Of a DNA stretch of 64,000 nt, positions 1 through 8,168 are shown one piece after another (the first letter of the stretch is position 1; every line of letters starts with the position of its first letter). The notes beneath the pieces are model-generated. The model was given only the letters and a program-made list of their open reading frames with translations, was not told the DNA's origin and did not search any database. Made by a program: the position numbers and the translations under genes. The stretch comes from JAXDMU01 sp963762435 (GTDB taxonomy: Bacteria; Pseudomonadota; Alphaproteobacteria; ATCC43930; CGMCC-115725): assembly GCA_963762435.1 (NCBI GenBank), contig CAVXLN010000034.1, forward strand, positions 1-64,000, written 5' to 3'.

Positions 1-1
1 C

Positions 2-703
2 GTAAAGCTCAAGGATGAGTACGTGGTCTTCTCGGCGCACCTCGATCACCTGGGCATCGGCAAGCCGATCAACGGCGACTCGATCTACAACGGGGCGATG
101 GACAACGCCTCGGGCGTCGCCGCCATGCTCGACGTCGCGGCCATGCTCAAGGAGCCGGGCACGAAGCTGCGCCGGTCGGTGCTGTTCGTCGCCGTGACCG
201 GCGAGGAAAAGGGGCTGCTCGGCTCGCGATTTTTCGCCAACTCCCCGACGGTCGACCCGAAGACGATCGTGGCCGACATCAACACCGACATGTTCCTGCC
301 GCTGTTCCCGCTCAAGAAGCTGACGATCTACGGGCTCGACGAATCGGACCTGGGCGACGATGCCGCGGCCGTCGCGGAGTCGCTGGGCGTCATGCCGCAG
401 GCCGACCTCGAGCCGAAGCGGAATATCTTCATCCGCAGCGACCAGTACAGCTTCATCCGCCGCGGCATTCCGTCGCTGGCGCTCAAGGTCGGCTTCGACA
501 AGGGCTCGCCCGAGGAGCAGATCGTCAAGAAATGGCTGACCGAGCGCTACCACGCCCCGTCGGACGACCTGGCCCAGCCGGTCGACAAGCAAGCGGCCGG
601 CGAGTTCGACGTGCTGGTCGCCAGGCTGCTGGAACGCGTCGCCAACCGCGACGAGCGCCCGCGCTGGAAGGATACGTCGTTCTTCAAGCGATTCGCCGAG
701 TGA
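2..703 (+). CDS. M28-family metallopeptidase, C-terminal part (runs off the window start)
   Basis: The frame is open from base 2 to a TGA at 701-703, so the N-terminus lies outside the window. The peptide shows the M28 zinc-peptidase signature in order: HLDHLG (first zinc His), NGAMDNASG (bridging Asp), TGEEKGLLGS (catalytic and ligand Glu pair), NTDM (Asp ligand) and RYHAPSDD (last His). M28 enzymes are usually exported aminopeptidases acting on short peptides. It ends in KDTSFFKRFAE, a tail that recurs as a remnant near 1,957-1,991. It belongs to the planctomycete-like part of the window and is the only gene there with an uninterrupted frame. Confidence 0.85.
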   Translation, partial: VKLKDEYVVFSAHLDHLGIGKPINGDSIYNGAMDNASGVAAMLDVAAMLKEPGTKLRRSVLFVAVTGEEKGLLGSRFFANSPTVDPKTIVADINTDMFLPLFPLKKLTIYGLDESDLGDDAAAVAESLGVMPQADLEPKRNIFIRSDQYSFIRRGIPSLALKVGFDKGSPEEQIVKKWLTERYHAPSDDLAQPVDKQAAGEFDVLVARLLERVANRDERPRWKDTSFFKRFAE

Positions 704-884
704 ACAAACGACCGTGCCGGCCGATACCTCGGCGGTCGAGTCCTGGCCCTCGTTGACGACAGGCCGGAAGGCCGTAACACCGGCAGCGAGGGGCACCGGA
801 AAGGGGGAACAGAGCGTATCCGTGTGGCCCCAACTGCCCGAAGTTCCCCTTTTCCCCGTCCTTCTATAGATCGATCAACCTGCG

Positions 885-1663
885 TCAGATGACCGCCCGA
901 CGGCTCCTCCACAAGCGGCACGTAACCGCCAAGGCTCCAATGCCGGCGAGAACGGCCGAAGAGGGTTCAGGGACCGATGCTATCTGAACATCCTGGATGA
1001 GACCGTTGAAGAACCCGATGTTTTCGGCCTGACCGATTGTCAACGGCGCGTTCGCGAATGGGATGCTCGTTCCGTTAGACACCGATCCGAGAGAGTTACC
1101 ATCCTCGTAGAAGGTGTATGTCCCGCCGATTCCCGTGATCGAGAAATAATTCCAAGTTCCGACCGTTGGAAAGAACGTCGTGGGGGCGGAGAGAAATATC
1201 GGCCCGGACCCGGGGCTGTTGATGTGGAAGAAGAGATGCCCGCTGCCGTCATAACCGAAGACCCACTTGTTGACGTCCCCAGGCCCCTCGTCGTTCCCGA
1301 CGAAAACATCGGTAATTGTCCGATTGGCCCTGTTTGATCACCGAGAAATTGGCATACAGTCCGATGCTGAATGCGCTCGTCCCGAAGGCGAAATCGGTGG
1401 ACGCGGGCGCGGACATGTACTGATTAACGCCGTCGAATTGGAAAGCCTGCTGGCCGTTAACCCCGCGCCGAAGCCGGCACCGTTGACCAGCGTCCCGTCG
1501 TGTTTCCTGTGGAGTCGTTCGCTGTACCGTTCCCCGACCAGTAGGCGATCGTTCCCGGTTGTGCCGGATGGACAAAGCACGTCGCGAAGACGAAAGTGAG
1601 GATCAGACTGTCTCCGCCATGATGTCTTGCTCCAGATTGCATTCGTCGCCCGCCCGGCGACAA
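885..1663 (-). pseudogene. LamG-domain PEP-CTERM surface protein, frame broken in several places
   Basis: The protein can be reassembled only by changing frame. A signal-like N-terminus precedes GTIAYWSGNGTANDSTGN, then HDGTLVNGAGFGAG, then QAFQFDGVNQYMSAP with a LamG-type jelly-roll pattern, then WNYFSITGIGG and finally VPEPSSAVLAGIGALA followed by a hydrophobic stretch and RRSRR-like basic end. The last part is a textbook PEP-CTERM exosortase sorting signal. LamG plus PEP-CTERM proteins are common in planctomycetes. At least three single-base frame changes are needed between 1,250 and 1,560. Because the residues stay conserved across the breaks, sequencing or assembly indels are more likely than decay. 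The stop is at 885-887; the start is uncertain. Confidence 0.65.
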
Positions 1664-2015
1664 GTGGTCATACAGACGGCAACGTACCGTTGAGGGCTGG
1701 GAGGCCCGCTTCCAGCGGTATTATTCATAACAGGGCGATCGATGGTTTGCAAGTACCCGTTTTCGATCTCATATCTATTTCACATTCCGACCCCTCGCCA
1801 ATTCGGAGGAAGACTCGATCGCTTTCCATTTATATTGTTCCGCTTGATCCTGTCTTTTTCGGCTTGTACTCATTCTGACAGGATCGATTCGGGACATCGT
1901 GCGTGACGCGACCGAGTAGTGAGTTCGGGTCGGGAACGGACACGATCGCCCTCGGCGGAAGGGCACATCGTTCTTCAAACGGTTCGCCGAGGCGGGCGTT
2001 TCTACCCGACGACGC
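1664..2015. other. 352-bp intergenic stretch, lower GC, with a peptidase-tail remnant
   Basis: No credible gene was found. The first 220 bases are noticeably less GC-rich than the surroundings. The last 60 bases contain a copy of the 3' end of the upstream M28 peptidase (see the repeat at 1,957-1,991), which suggests that a second tandem peptidase gene once ended here. Confidence 0.5.
1957..1991 (+). repeat. Degenerate copy of the M28 peptidase 3' end
   Basis: Bases 1,957-1,991 match 666-700 at 30 of 35 positions and would encode the same SFFKRFAE tail. The differences are mostly at third codon positions, the pattern expected of a diverged coding paralogue rather than a recent duplication. 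No peptidase body precedes it. Confidence 0.6.
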
Positions 2016-3401
2016 CTACTGCCGCGCTTGAACCGCGTCGCTCTTCGAGGTGAAGTGGAAGTCGCGGGCGCGGATCGCCGGGACGATCATCGGGAAGAAC
2101 TCGCTGCCGGCGCGGGTGGCGACGCTGGTCGCCTCGAGGTTCTTGAGCAGGTTGACCGGGCTGTCGTTGAACCGGAAGTTGTTGACCGGGTGGACGATCT
2201 TGCCCTTCTCGACCAGCCAGACGCCGTCGCGGGTCAGGCCGGTGACCATGGCGTTCTGGGGGTTGACCGACGCGGATGTACCAGAACCGGGTGACGAGCA
2301 AGGCCCGCTCGGTCTCGGCGATCAGGTCTTCGAGCGACTTGTCCGAGCCTTCCAGCGATCAGGCCGCCGGAGAACGGGACGGGCTCGACTTTGGTCTTGC
2401 TCGCCCAGTAGCGGTCAACGGCGAGGGTCTTGACGACGCCGTTCTCGATCCAGGTGGTCTTGCGGGCGGGCAGGCCGCCGCCGCCGCCGCCGCCGCCGAA
2501 GCCGCCAACCGCCTCGCCGCCGCCGGCCCAGGGCGTGCCCGGGTTGCGCGGGTCGAACGGGTCGGAGCGCAGGGTCACGCCGTCGGCGAAGAGCTTCTCG
2601 CCCAGCGCGGTTGCCGCCGCCGGGCTTCGAGAGGAAGCTCCGCCCCTCGTCGGCCGAGCGGGCGTTGAGCGCGAAGGCAGGAGCACCAGCAGGTCGGCGA
2701 CGGCCTCGGGCTCGAGGATCACGGTGTACTCGCCCGGCGGCAGGTCGCGCGGGCTTCGCCGACGACTCGGCCTTGGTCGCCGCCCGCTCGGCGAGCGCGG
2801 CCGGGTCGAAGTCGCGAAGCCGCGGGGAGCCGAACGCGGCGTAGCCCGAGCCGGTGCCGTCGGCGGTGCGCATCGTGGTCGAATATTCGGCCGAGGTCGA
2901 GCGGTGGAAGCCGAAGTTCCCCTTCTTGTTGGCGATCGCCGACCAGCGGGCGCCGTTCTCGAAGAAGCCCGAGGCGTCGAGCCCGCGCCCGCGGGCGCGG
3001 TCGAGGGCCGCCTTGACGCCGTCGCGCCGCTCGAGCGGGCCGGCGGCGGCGGTGGCCTCGTCGAAGCCGGGGATCGTCGGGATAATCCTGCGGGCCGAGC
3101 CCCTCGACCTGCTCGGGGTCGGGCTGGGCGGCGGCCATCAGGGCCTCGCTCCGGGCGACGGCCTCGCGGAGCGACGAGTCGTCGAGCTCGTCGGTCGGTC
3201 GTCGAGCCGCTCTTGCCGCCCTCGCGGCTGGTGATCGCGACGCTGACGGTCCGGACCATGCCGGCGGTCGTGATGTCGTTGGCGGCGAACCGGGTGTGCC
3301 CGGTCGTCCGAGAGCCGGAGCGACACCTCGCACTCGGCGGCCTTGGAGAACGAGAGGATGCGGTCGGCCAGGGCTCGCGCCTGCTCGCTGGTCCAGCTCA
3401 T
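2016..3401 (-). pseudogene. pmbA: PmbA/TldE-like subunit of the TldD-PmbA protease, multiply frameshifted
   Basis: The ATG at 3,399-3,401 follows the tldD stop by one base, the usual tandem arrangement. Fragments in different frames are PmbA-like: ARALADRILSFSKAAECEV at the N-terminus, DELDDSSLREAVARSEALM, then GRGLDASGFFENGARWSAI, GNFGFHRSTSAEYSTTMRT, and the C-terminal GLTRDGVWLVEKGKI with VNNFRFNDSPVNLLKN. TldD and PmbA form a heteromeric metalloprotease that trims modified peptides and degrades the antitoxin CcdA in other bacteria. At least six frame changes occur between 2,230 and 3,300, often next to G or C runs, which points to read errors. Stop at 2,016-2,018. Confidence 0.7.
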
Positions 3402-3402
3402 G

Positions 3403-3806
3403 TCAGGCGGTCCTCAATACGTTGACCCGCCGGAACCGCGCCGGTGCGCACCCGTGGCTCATGGCGTTGATCTGGCCCGGCTGGCCCTTGCCGTCGGCGT
3501 CAGGCCGACGTTCTCCCACAGCGCCTGCGCCGCCGATCCCGTCGCAGGACGCCCAGAAGTCCGGCGTGCGGCTCTGGTAGGCGACGTCGGCGATCATGCC
3601 CCGGACCTTGCCCCCCTTGATCTCCCAGAAGGCGTCGCCGCCGAACTGGAAGTTGTACCGCTGCTGGTCGATCGAGTACGAGCCCCGGCCGTCGATCAGG
3701 ATGCCGTCTTCGACCCCCGAGACCAGGTCGTCGAGCGTCACCGGCTTCTCGCGACGGCTCGAGCCAGACGTTGGGCATCCGCTGGAACGGGACCGAGGCG
3801 TACGAG
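3403..3806 (-). pseudogene. tldD: TldD metalloprotease, C-terminal fragment truncated at the junction
   Basis: Reading down from about 3,806 the peptide gives SYASVPFQRMPNVWLEPS. After a frame change near 3,755 it continues KPVTLDDLVSGVEDGILI, GSYSIDQQRYNFQFGGDAF, AYQSRTPDFWASCDGIGG, and ends in SHGCAPARFRRVNVL. This is the C-terminal half of TldD in a form typical of planctomycetes. A second frame change lies near 3,500-3,530. The N-terminal half, including the HExxxH zinc site, is missing because the sequence switches to an unrelated gene at about 3,806. The next gene, pmbA, starts one base after its stop. Confidence 0.75.
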
Positions 3807-3812
3807 TCGGCG
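3800..3812. other. Probable chimeric junction between planctomycete-like and alphaproteobacterial DNA
   Basis: One minus-strand reading frame changes here, without a stop, from an alphaproteobacterial hypothetical protein (ending about FAAEIAD) to the interior of TldD (beginning about SYASVPFQRM). Everything below this point is planctomycete-like with many frame breaks; everything above is alphaproteobacterial. Neither gene is complete at this point. Confidence 0.7.
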
Positions 3813-4507
3813 ATCTCGGCCGCGAAGATGCCGAGCCCGGCGAGGTCGGTCGGCTCGAACTCGGCCCATTCGGCCATGGCGGCGCGGAATCGCGGGAACC
3901 GCTCGCGCAGCAGCCGCATCCGGCCCGGGCGCGTGCCACCCTTGAGCCCGAGCGCCACCAACAACGCCCCCAGCACCTCGATCCGGGTCTGCAGCTCGTT
4001 CGGCTCGATGCTCCAGGCCTTGCCGGCAGCGGCCACGAGCGGCTTCGCCTTGGCGCGCCAATCGTCGCTCGGCTGATCGAGGAAAGCGGCAGCCGCCGTG
4101 TCGAGGCCGGCCATGACCGCGCGCGTCAGCGCCTTGTGCAGCTCGGCAAGGCGTGCGCGATCGAGCTCGGCCGCGCGCCGGGCGGCGTCGGCCGCGGCCG
4201 GACCGGCGAGCCCGGTCAGGGCCACCTTGAGCGAAACGCCGCGGATCCGCTCGGGCGTGATCGCCTCGCGCAGCGCCACCTCGTGATGAAGGGCGCGGTC
4301 ATGCACGGTGATCCGGCCCAGCTCCGGCACGCTCTTCCAGGGGGCGACATAGGCGCTGCCCTGCTCGCTGCCGAAGGCGGGCATCATCAGCACCAGCTTT
4401 TCACGCGGATCCGCGCGGACGCGCGCCAGCGACAGAAGCGGGCTCGTGAACGGCACGACGGCGCCGCGCTCCTCGAACGTCGCCGGACGAAGCAGATTGC
4501 TGGTCAT
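3807..4507 (-). CDS. Conserved hypothetical protein, C-terminus lost at the junction
   Basis: From the ATG at 4,505-4,507 (MTSNLLRPATFEERGAV) about 234 residues can be read before the sequence changes to TldD. No known domain is recognised. The protein is soluble-looking, Ala/Leu/Arg-rich and mostly helical in the second half, with no signal peptide or membrane segment. Codon usage matches the genes to its right, not those to its left. An in-frame start 90 bases further upstream exists, but the chosen Met begins the better-composed sequence. The true length cannot be known because the 3' end is replaced. Confidence 0.6.
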
Positions 4508-4635
4508 GACCCAAGCTTCCGGCTCGGCGTCCCGAAGAGACTTTCTGGGGGGCGTCGCGTCACTTGCTGCTCGCTGAATGCTCTGGGCGGAAATCACCCG
4601 AGCTTCAAGGAAGCAAGAAAAGCACTAAAAATTGC

Positions 4636-5679
4636 TTATCCTTTGCCCGATGGGTACCGATGGGTTTGTCCCTGATAGTCGGTCACATCCCAGCTGCCGG
4701 GTTCTTCGGCTGCCGCGAGATAGCTCGGGCCGATCGGCACCTTGCCGTGGCCGCCCGGCAGATCGAGCACATAAGTGGGCTGGCAGAGGCCCGAGACGCG
4801 GCCGCGCAGCGCCGTCATCACGGCCTGGCCCGTCTCGATCGAGGTGCGGAACCGGGCGGTACCCGGCGCCAGATCGGCATGATGCAGGTAATAGGGCTTG
4901 ACCCGGAGCGCCACCAGCCGGCGGAAGAGATCGGCCAGCACGGCCGCATCGTCATTGACGCCCTTTAAGAGTGCTGTCTGGCCCAGCACGGCGATGCCGG
5001 CGCGGGTCAGGCGGCGAATCGCTGCCGCAGCAGCTTCCGTCACTTCGCGCGGATGATCGGCATGGATGACGACATAGAGACCCTTCTCTGTTTCAAGGGC
5101 CGCGACCAGCGCCTCGTCGAGCCGCTCGGGATCGACGATCGGGACGCGGCTATGGATGCGGATGACGCCGAGATGCGGAATCGCGGAGAGCCGCTCGACG
5201 AGATCCTTGAGCCGGCGGGCCGACAGCATGAAGGGATCGCCGCCCGTGACAATCACCTCGAAGATCTCGGGATGCCCGGCGATATAGCCGAGTGCTTCTT
5301 CGAGCTCGTCTGCCGTGAGCGCCTCGCCGCCAGGCCCCACCATCTCGCGCCGGAAGCAGAAGCGGCAATAGACCGGGCAGACATGGATCGGTTTCAGCAG
5401 CACCCGGTCGGGATAGCGATGGACGATGCCCTTCACCGGCCGATGGATGTTGTCACCGATCGGATCGGCGAGCTCCTCCGGCCGATGCTCGAGCTCCTCG
5501 GCGCTCGGGATGAATTGCCGGGCGATCGGGTCATCGGGATCGGCGGGATCGATGAGCGCCGCCATCGTCGGTGTGATGGCCACCGCATAGCGCGCAGCCA
5601 CACGCTCGATCTCGGCCAGCCGGTCGGGCGGGATGAGGCCGGCCTCGACCAGCTCCCTCGGTTGGCGCAGGGTGGGCAA
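4636..5679 (-). CDS. Lysine 2,3-aminomutase-like radical SAM protein (KamA/EpmB family)
   Basis: The 347-residue protein has the radical-SAM triad C101-x3-C105-x2-C108 in HVCPVYCRFCFRREM, followed by VTGGDPFML (SAM-binding GGD/E) and IRIHSRVPIVDP. The C-terminal PTYVLDLPGGHGKVP segment carries the PLP-associated motif of this family. KamA converts L-lysine to beta-lysine; the EpmB branch makes (R)-beta-lysine for EF-P modification. The length fits the short EpmB-like forms, but no epmA or efp gene is adjacent, so the substrate is not settled. It starts 8 bases after ilvD ends on the same strand and is probably co-transcribed with it. Confidence 0.85.
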   Translation of the reverse strand: MPTLRQPRELVEAGLIPPDRLAEIERVAARYAVAITPTMAALIDPADPDDPIARQFIPSAEELEHRPEELADPIGDNIHRPVKGIVHRYPDRVLLKPIHVCPVYCRFCFRREMVGPGGEALTADELEEALGYIAGHPEIFEVIVTGGDPFMLSARRLKDLVERLSAIPHLGVIRIHSRVPIVDPERLDEALVAALETEKGLYVVIHADHPREVTEAAAAAIRRLTRAGIAVLGQTALLKGVNDDAAVLADLFRRLVALRVKPYYLHHADLAPGTARFRTSIETGQAVMTALRGRVSGLCQPTYVLDLPGGHGKVPIGPSYLAAAEEPGSWDVTDYQGQTHRYPSGKG

Positions 5680-5687
5680 GATCGGGC

Positions 5688-7400
5688 TCAGATATCGGCG
5701 TAGATGTGCGTCTCGGCGGCACCACCCGGATGGGTCACCGCGCCATTCTCGGCATCGCCCACCGTCTGCGCATATTTCCAGATGGCGCCCGACTGGTAAT
5801 CCGTCCTGCGCGGCTGCCAGCGTGCCTTGCGCTCGGCCAGCACGGCCGGATCGACGTGCAGGTCGAGCGTGCCCGCCTCGGCATCGAGCGTGATGGAGTC
5901 GCCATCCACGATGAGCGCGATCGGGCCGCCGACCGCCGCTTCCGGTCCCACATGACCGACGCAGAAGCCGCGCGTGGCACCAGAGAAGCGGCCATCGGTG
6001 ATGAGCGCCACCTTGCTGCCCATGCCCTGGCCATAGATCGCCGAGGTGGTCGAGAGCATCTCGCGCATGCCGGGACCGCCGCGCGGCCCCTCATAGCGGA
6101 TGACGATGACATCGCCTTCCTGGTATTGGCGCGCCTCGACGGCGGCGAAGGCGTCCTCCTCGCGATCGAAGCAGCGGGCCGTGCCGGTGAAGCGCAGGGT
6201 CTCGAGGCCGGCCACCTTCACGATGGCGCCTTGCGGGGCGAGCGTGCCGCGCAAACCCACGACGCCGCCGGTCGGCGAGATCGGGTTCGAGGTCGGGCGC
6301 ACGACATCCTGGTCGGTCGGAAACACGGTCTCGGCGAGGTTCTCGGCGATCGTCTTGCCCGTCACGGTGATGCAATCGCCATGCAGGAAGCCGCCATCCA
6401 ACAGCGCCTTCATCAGCACCGGCACGCCGCCGATATCGAAGAGGTCGCGCATGACATAGCGGCCGCCGGGCTTCAGATCGCCGATATAGGGCGTGCGCTT
6501 GAAGATGCGCGCCACGTCATGCAGGTCGAACTTGATGCCGGCCTCGTGCGCGATCGCCGGCAGATGCAGCCCGGCATTGGTCGAGCCGCCGGATGCGGCA
6601 ACCACCGTCGCGGCATTCTCGAGCGACTTCAGCGTGACGATGTCGCGCGGCCGGAGATTGCGGCGGATGAGCTCCATCACGGCCTTGCCCGACGCCTCGG
6701 CATAGGCGTCGCGCAATTCATAGGGTGCGGGCGCGCCGGCCGAGCCTGGCAGGGCCAATCCCAGCGCCTCGCTGACGCAGGCCATGGTGTTGGCGGTGAA
6801 TTGACCGCCGCAGGATCCGGCCGACGGGCAGGCCACGCATTCGAGCTCGTGCAGATCCTCGTCCGTGATCTTGCCGGCGCTGTGGGCACCGACCGCCTCG
6901 AACACGTCGCCCACAGTCACGTCGCGGCCGCGGAAGCGGCCCGGCAGGATCGAGCCGCCATACATGAAGACCGAGGGCACATTGAGCCGGACCATCGCCA
7001 TCATCAGGCCGGGCAGCGACTTGTCGCAGCCAGCGAGGCCGACGATCGCGTCATAGCAATGGCCGCGCATGGTGAGCTCGACCGAATCGGCGATCACCTC
7101 GCGGCTGACGAGCGAGGATTTCATGCCCTGGTGGCCCATGGCGATGCCGTCGGTCACCGTGATGGTGGTGAATTCCCGCGGCGTGCCGCCGGCTTCGGCG
7201 ACACCGCGCTTGGCCGCCTGAGCCTGGCGCGCCAGCGAAATATTGCAGGGAGCGGCCTCGTTCCAGGTCGTGGCAACGCCGACGAAGGGCTGCGCGATCT
7301 GCTCTTCGGTGAGGCCCATCGCGTAGTAATAGGAGCGGTGCGGGGCGCGTTCCGGACCGACCGTGACGTGCCTGCTCGGCAAGCGGGATTTATCGACCAT
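5688..7400 (-). CDS. ilvD: Dihydroxy-acid dehydratase
   Basis: This is a full-length 570-residue IlvD, which dehydrates 2,3-dihydroxy-isovalerate or -methylvalerate to the 2-oxo acids of valine, isoleucine and leucine synthesis. Visible signatures are the iron-sulfur cysteines in AAPCNISL, GLAGCDKSLPG and CPSAGSCGGQFTANTM (the IlvD/Edd signature), and the C-terminal LITDGRFSGATRG. The start ATG gives MVDKSRLPSRHVTVG, the normal family N-terminus. It lies downstream of popZ with a 124-base gap and just upstream of the radical-SAM gene. Confidence 0.97.
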   Translation of the reverse strand: MVDKSRLPSRHVTVGPERAPHRSYYYAMGLTEEQIAQPFVGVATTWNEAAPCNISLARQAQAAKRGVAEAGGTPREFTTITVTDGIAMGHQGMKSSLVSREVIADSVELTMRGHCYDAIVGLAGCDKSLPGLMMAMVRLNVPSVFMYGGSILPGRFRGRDVTVGDVFEAVGAHSAGKITDEDLHELECVACPSAGSCGGQFTANTMACVSEALGLALPGSAGAPAPYELRDAYAEASGKAVMELIRRNLRPRDIVTLKSLENAATVVAASGGSTNAGLHLPAIAHEAGIKFDLHDVARIFKRTPYIGDLKPGGRYVMRDLFDIGGVPVLMKALLDGGFLHGDCITVTGKTIAENLAETVFPTDQDVVRPTSNPISPTGGVVGLRGTLAPQGAIVKVAGLETLRFTGTARCFDREEDAFAAVEARQYQEGDVIVIRYEGPRGGPGMREMLSTTSAIYGQGMGSKVALITDGRFSGATRGFCVGHVGPEAAVGGPIALIVDGDSITLDAEAGTLDLHVDPAVLAERKARWQPRRTDYQSGAIWKYAQTVGDAENGAVTHPGGAAETHIYADI

Positions 7401-7524
7401 CTTGGCTCAGCCTGCTTCAGAGGAACGAAAAGCGTCTCTTGCCGGAATGAGAGCAAGAATCACAGGCCGGGTCGAGTCAACCCAGCCATGCCCGATCTCG
7501 TATCCTAAGCTGGCGGAAGCGGCC

Positions 7525-8073
7525 TCAGAGCGACTGGCGGGAGATCCGCTCGACCTCTTCGCGCACCAAACGCTCGACCACGCTGGGCAGATGCTCGTCC
7601 AGCCATTCCTGCAGCATCGGCCGCAGCATGTCGCGCACCAGCTCCTCGAGCGTGATCGAGGCATTGCCGAGGAGCGTCTCGCCGCCGCGCCGCTCGCGCA
7701 GCCGGTTCGACATGCTGGCAAAGGCGGCACCCGACATGGCCGCGGTATGCGGCGAGACGAGACGGTCCCTTTCATCCCGCGCCGACGGCTCGGCATGGTG
7801 CGGCAGCTCTTCCATGATCGGCTCGAAGGCCGGCTTGGTCTCGACCGCATGCGGCTCTTCGGGCGCCACCTCGGTCAGCTCCAGCACATCCTCATGAATG
7901 GGATCGGTGATCGGCGCCGGTGCGGCGGGCGCCTGAGCAACGGGTTCCGGCGCCTTCTCGGGCTCGGGCGGCGGCGCTTCGGTGGCCGCATCGCCATCCT
8001 CGGCGATAATCCGGCGGATCGATGCGAGGATCTCCTCCATCGAGGGTTCTTGTTGACCTTTCGTCTCGGACAT
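7525..8073 (-). CDS. popZ: Polar organizing protein PopZ (DUF2497)
   Basis: The 182-residue protein has the PopZ layout: an N-terminal helix (EPSMEEILASIRRIIAEDG), a long Pro/Glu/Ala-rich acidic disordered linker (about residues 30-110), and a C-terminal helical oligomerisation block with MLQEWLDEHLPSVVERLV. PopZ forms a condensate at the cell pole that anchors ParB-parS and recruits cell-cycle kinases in alphaproteobacteria. Its length is close to the Caulobacter protein. The tolC-type gene lies upstream on the same strand with a 95-base gap. Confidence 0.9.
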   Translation of the reverse strand: MSETKGQQEPSMEEILASIRRIIAEDGDAATEAPPPEPEKAPEPVAQAPAAPAPITDPIHEDVLELTEVAPEEPHAVETKPAFEPIMEELPHHAEPSARDERDRLVSPHTAAMSGAAFASMSNRLRERRGGETLLGNASITLEELVRDMLRPMLQEWLDEHLPSVVERLVREEVERISRQSL

Positions 8074-8168
8074 CAGCTATCACCCGCACCGGAAATCTGC
8101 AGAAATCTACCAACCACAGTTCCGGAAAGCCAAGCTTTCCTGAAAACCAGTGCGAAAGCGGTGCTGAC

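Noticed and set aside
2430..3425. Plus-strand frame across the pmbA region
   Set aside because: Pro/Arg/Gly-rich reading opposite a broken but recognisable pmbA gene.
5706..7508. Long plus-strand frame (600 codons) opposite ilvD
   Set aside because: It is a high-GC antisense shadow of a complete ilvD; the composition is His/Arg/Asp-rich and it has no family features.
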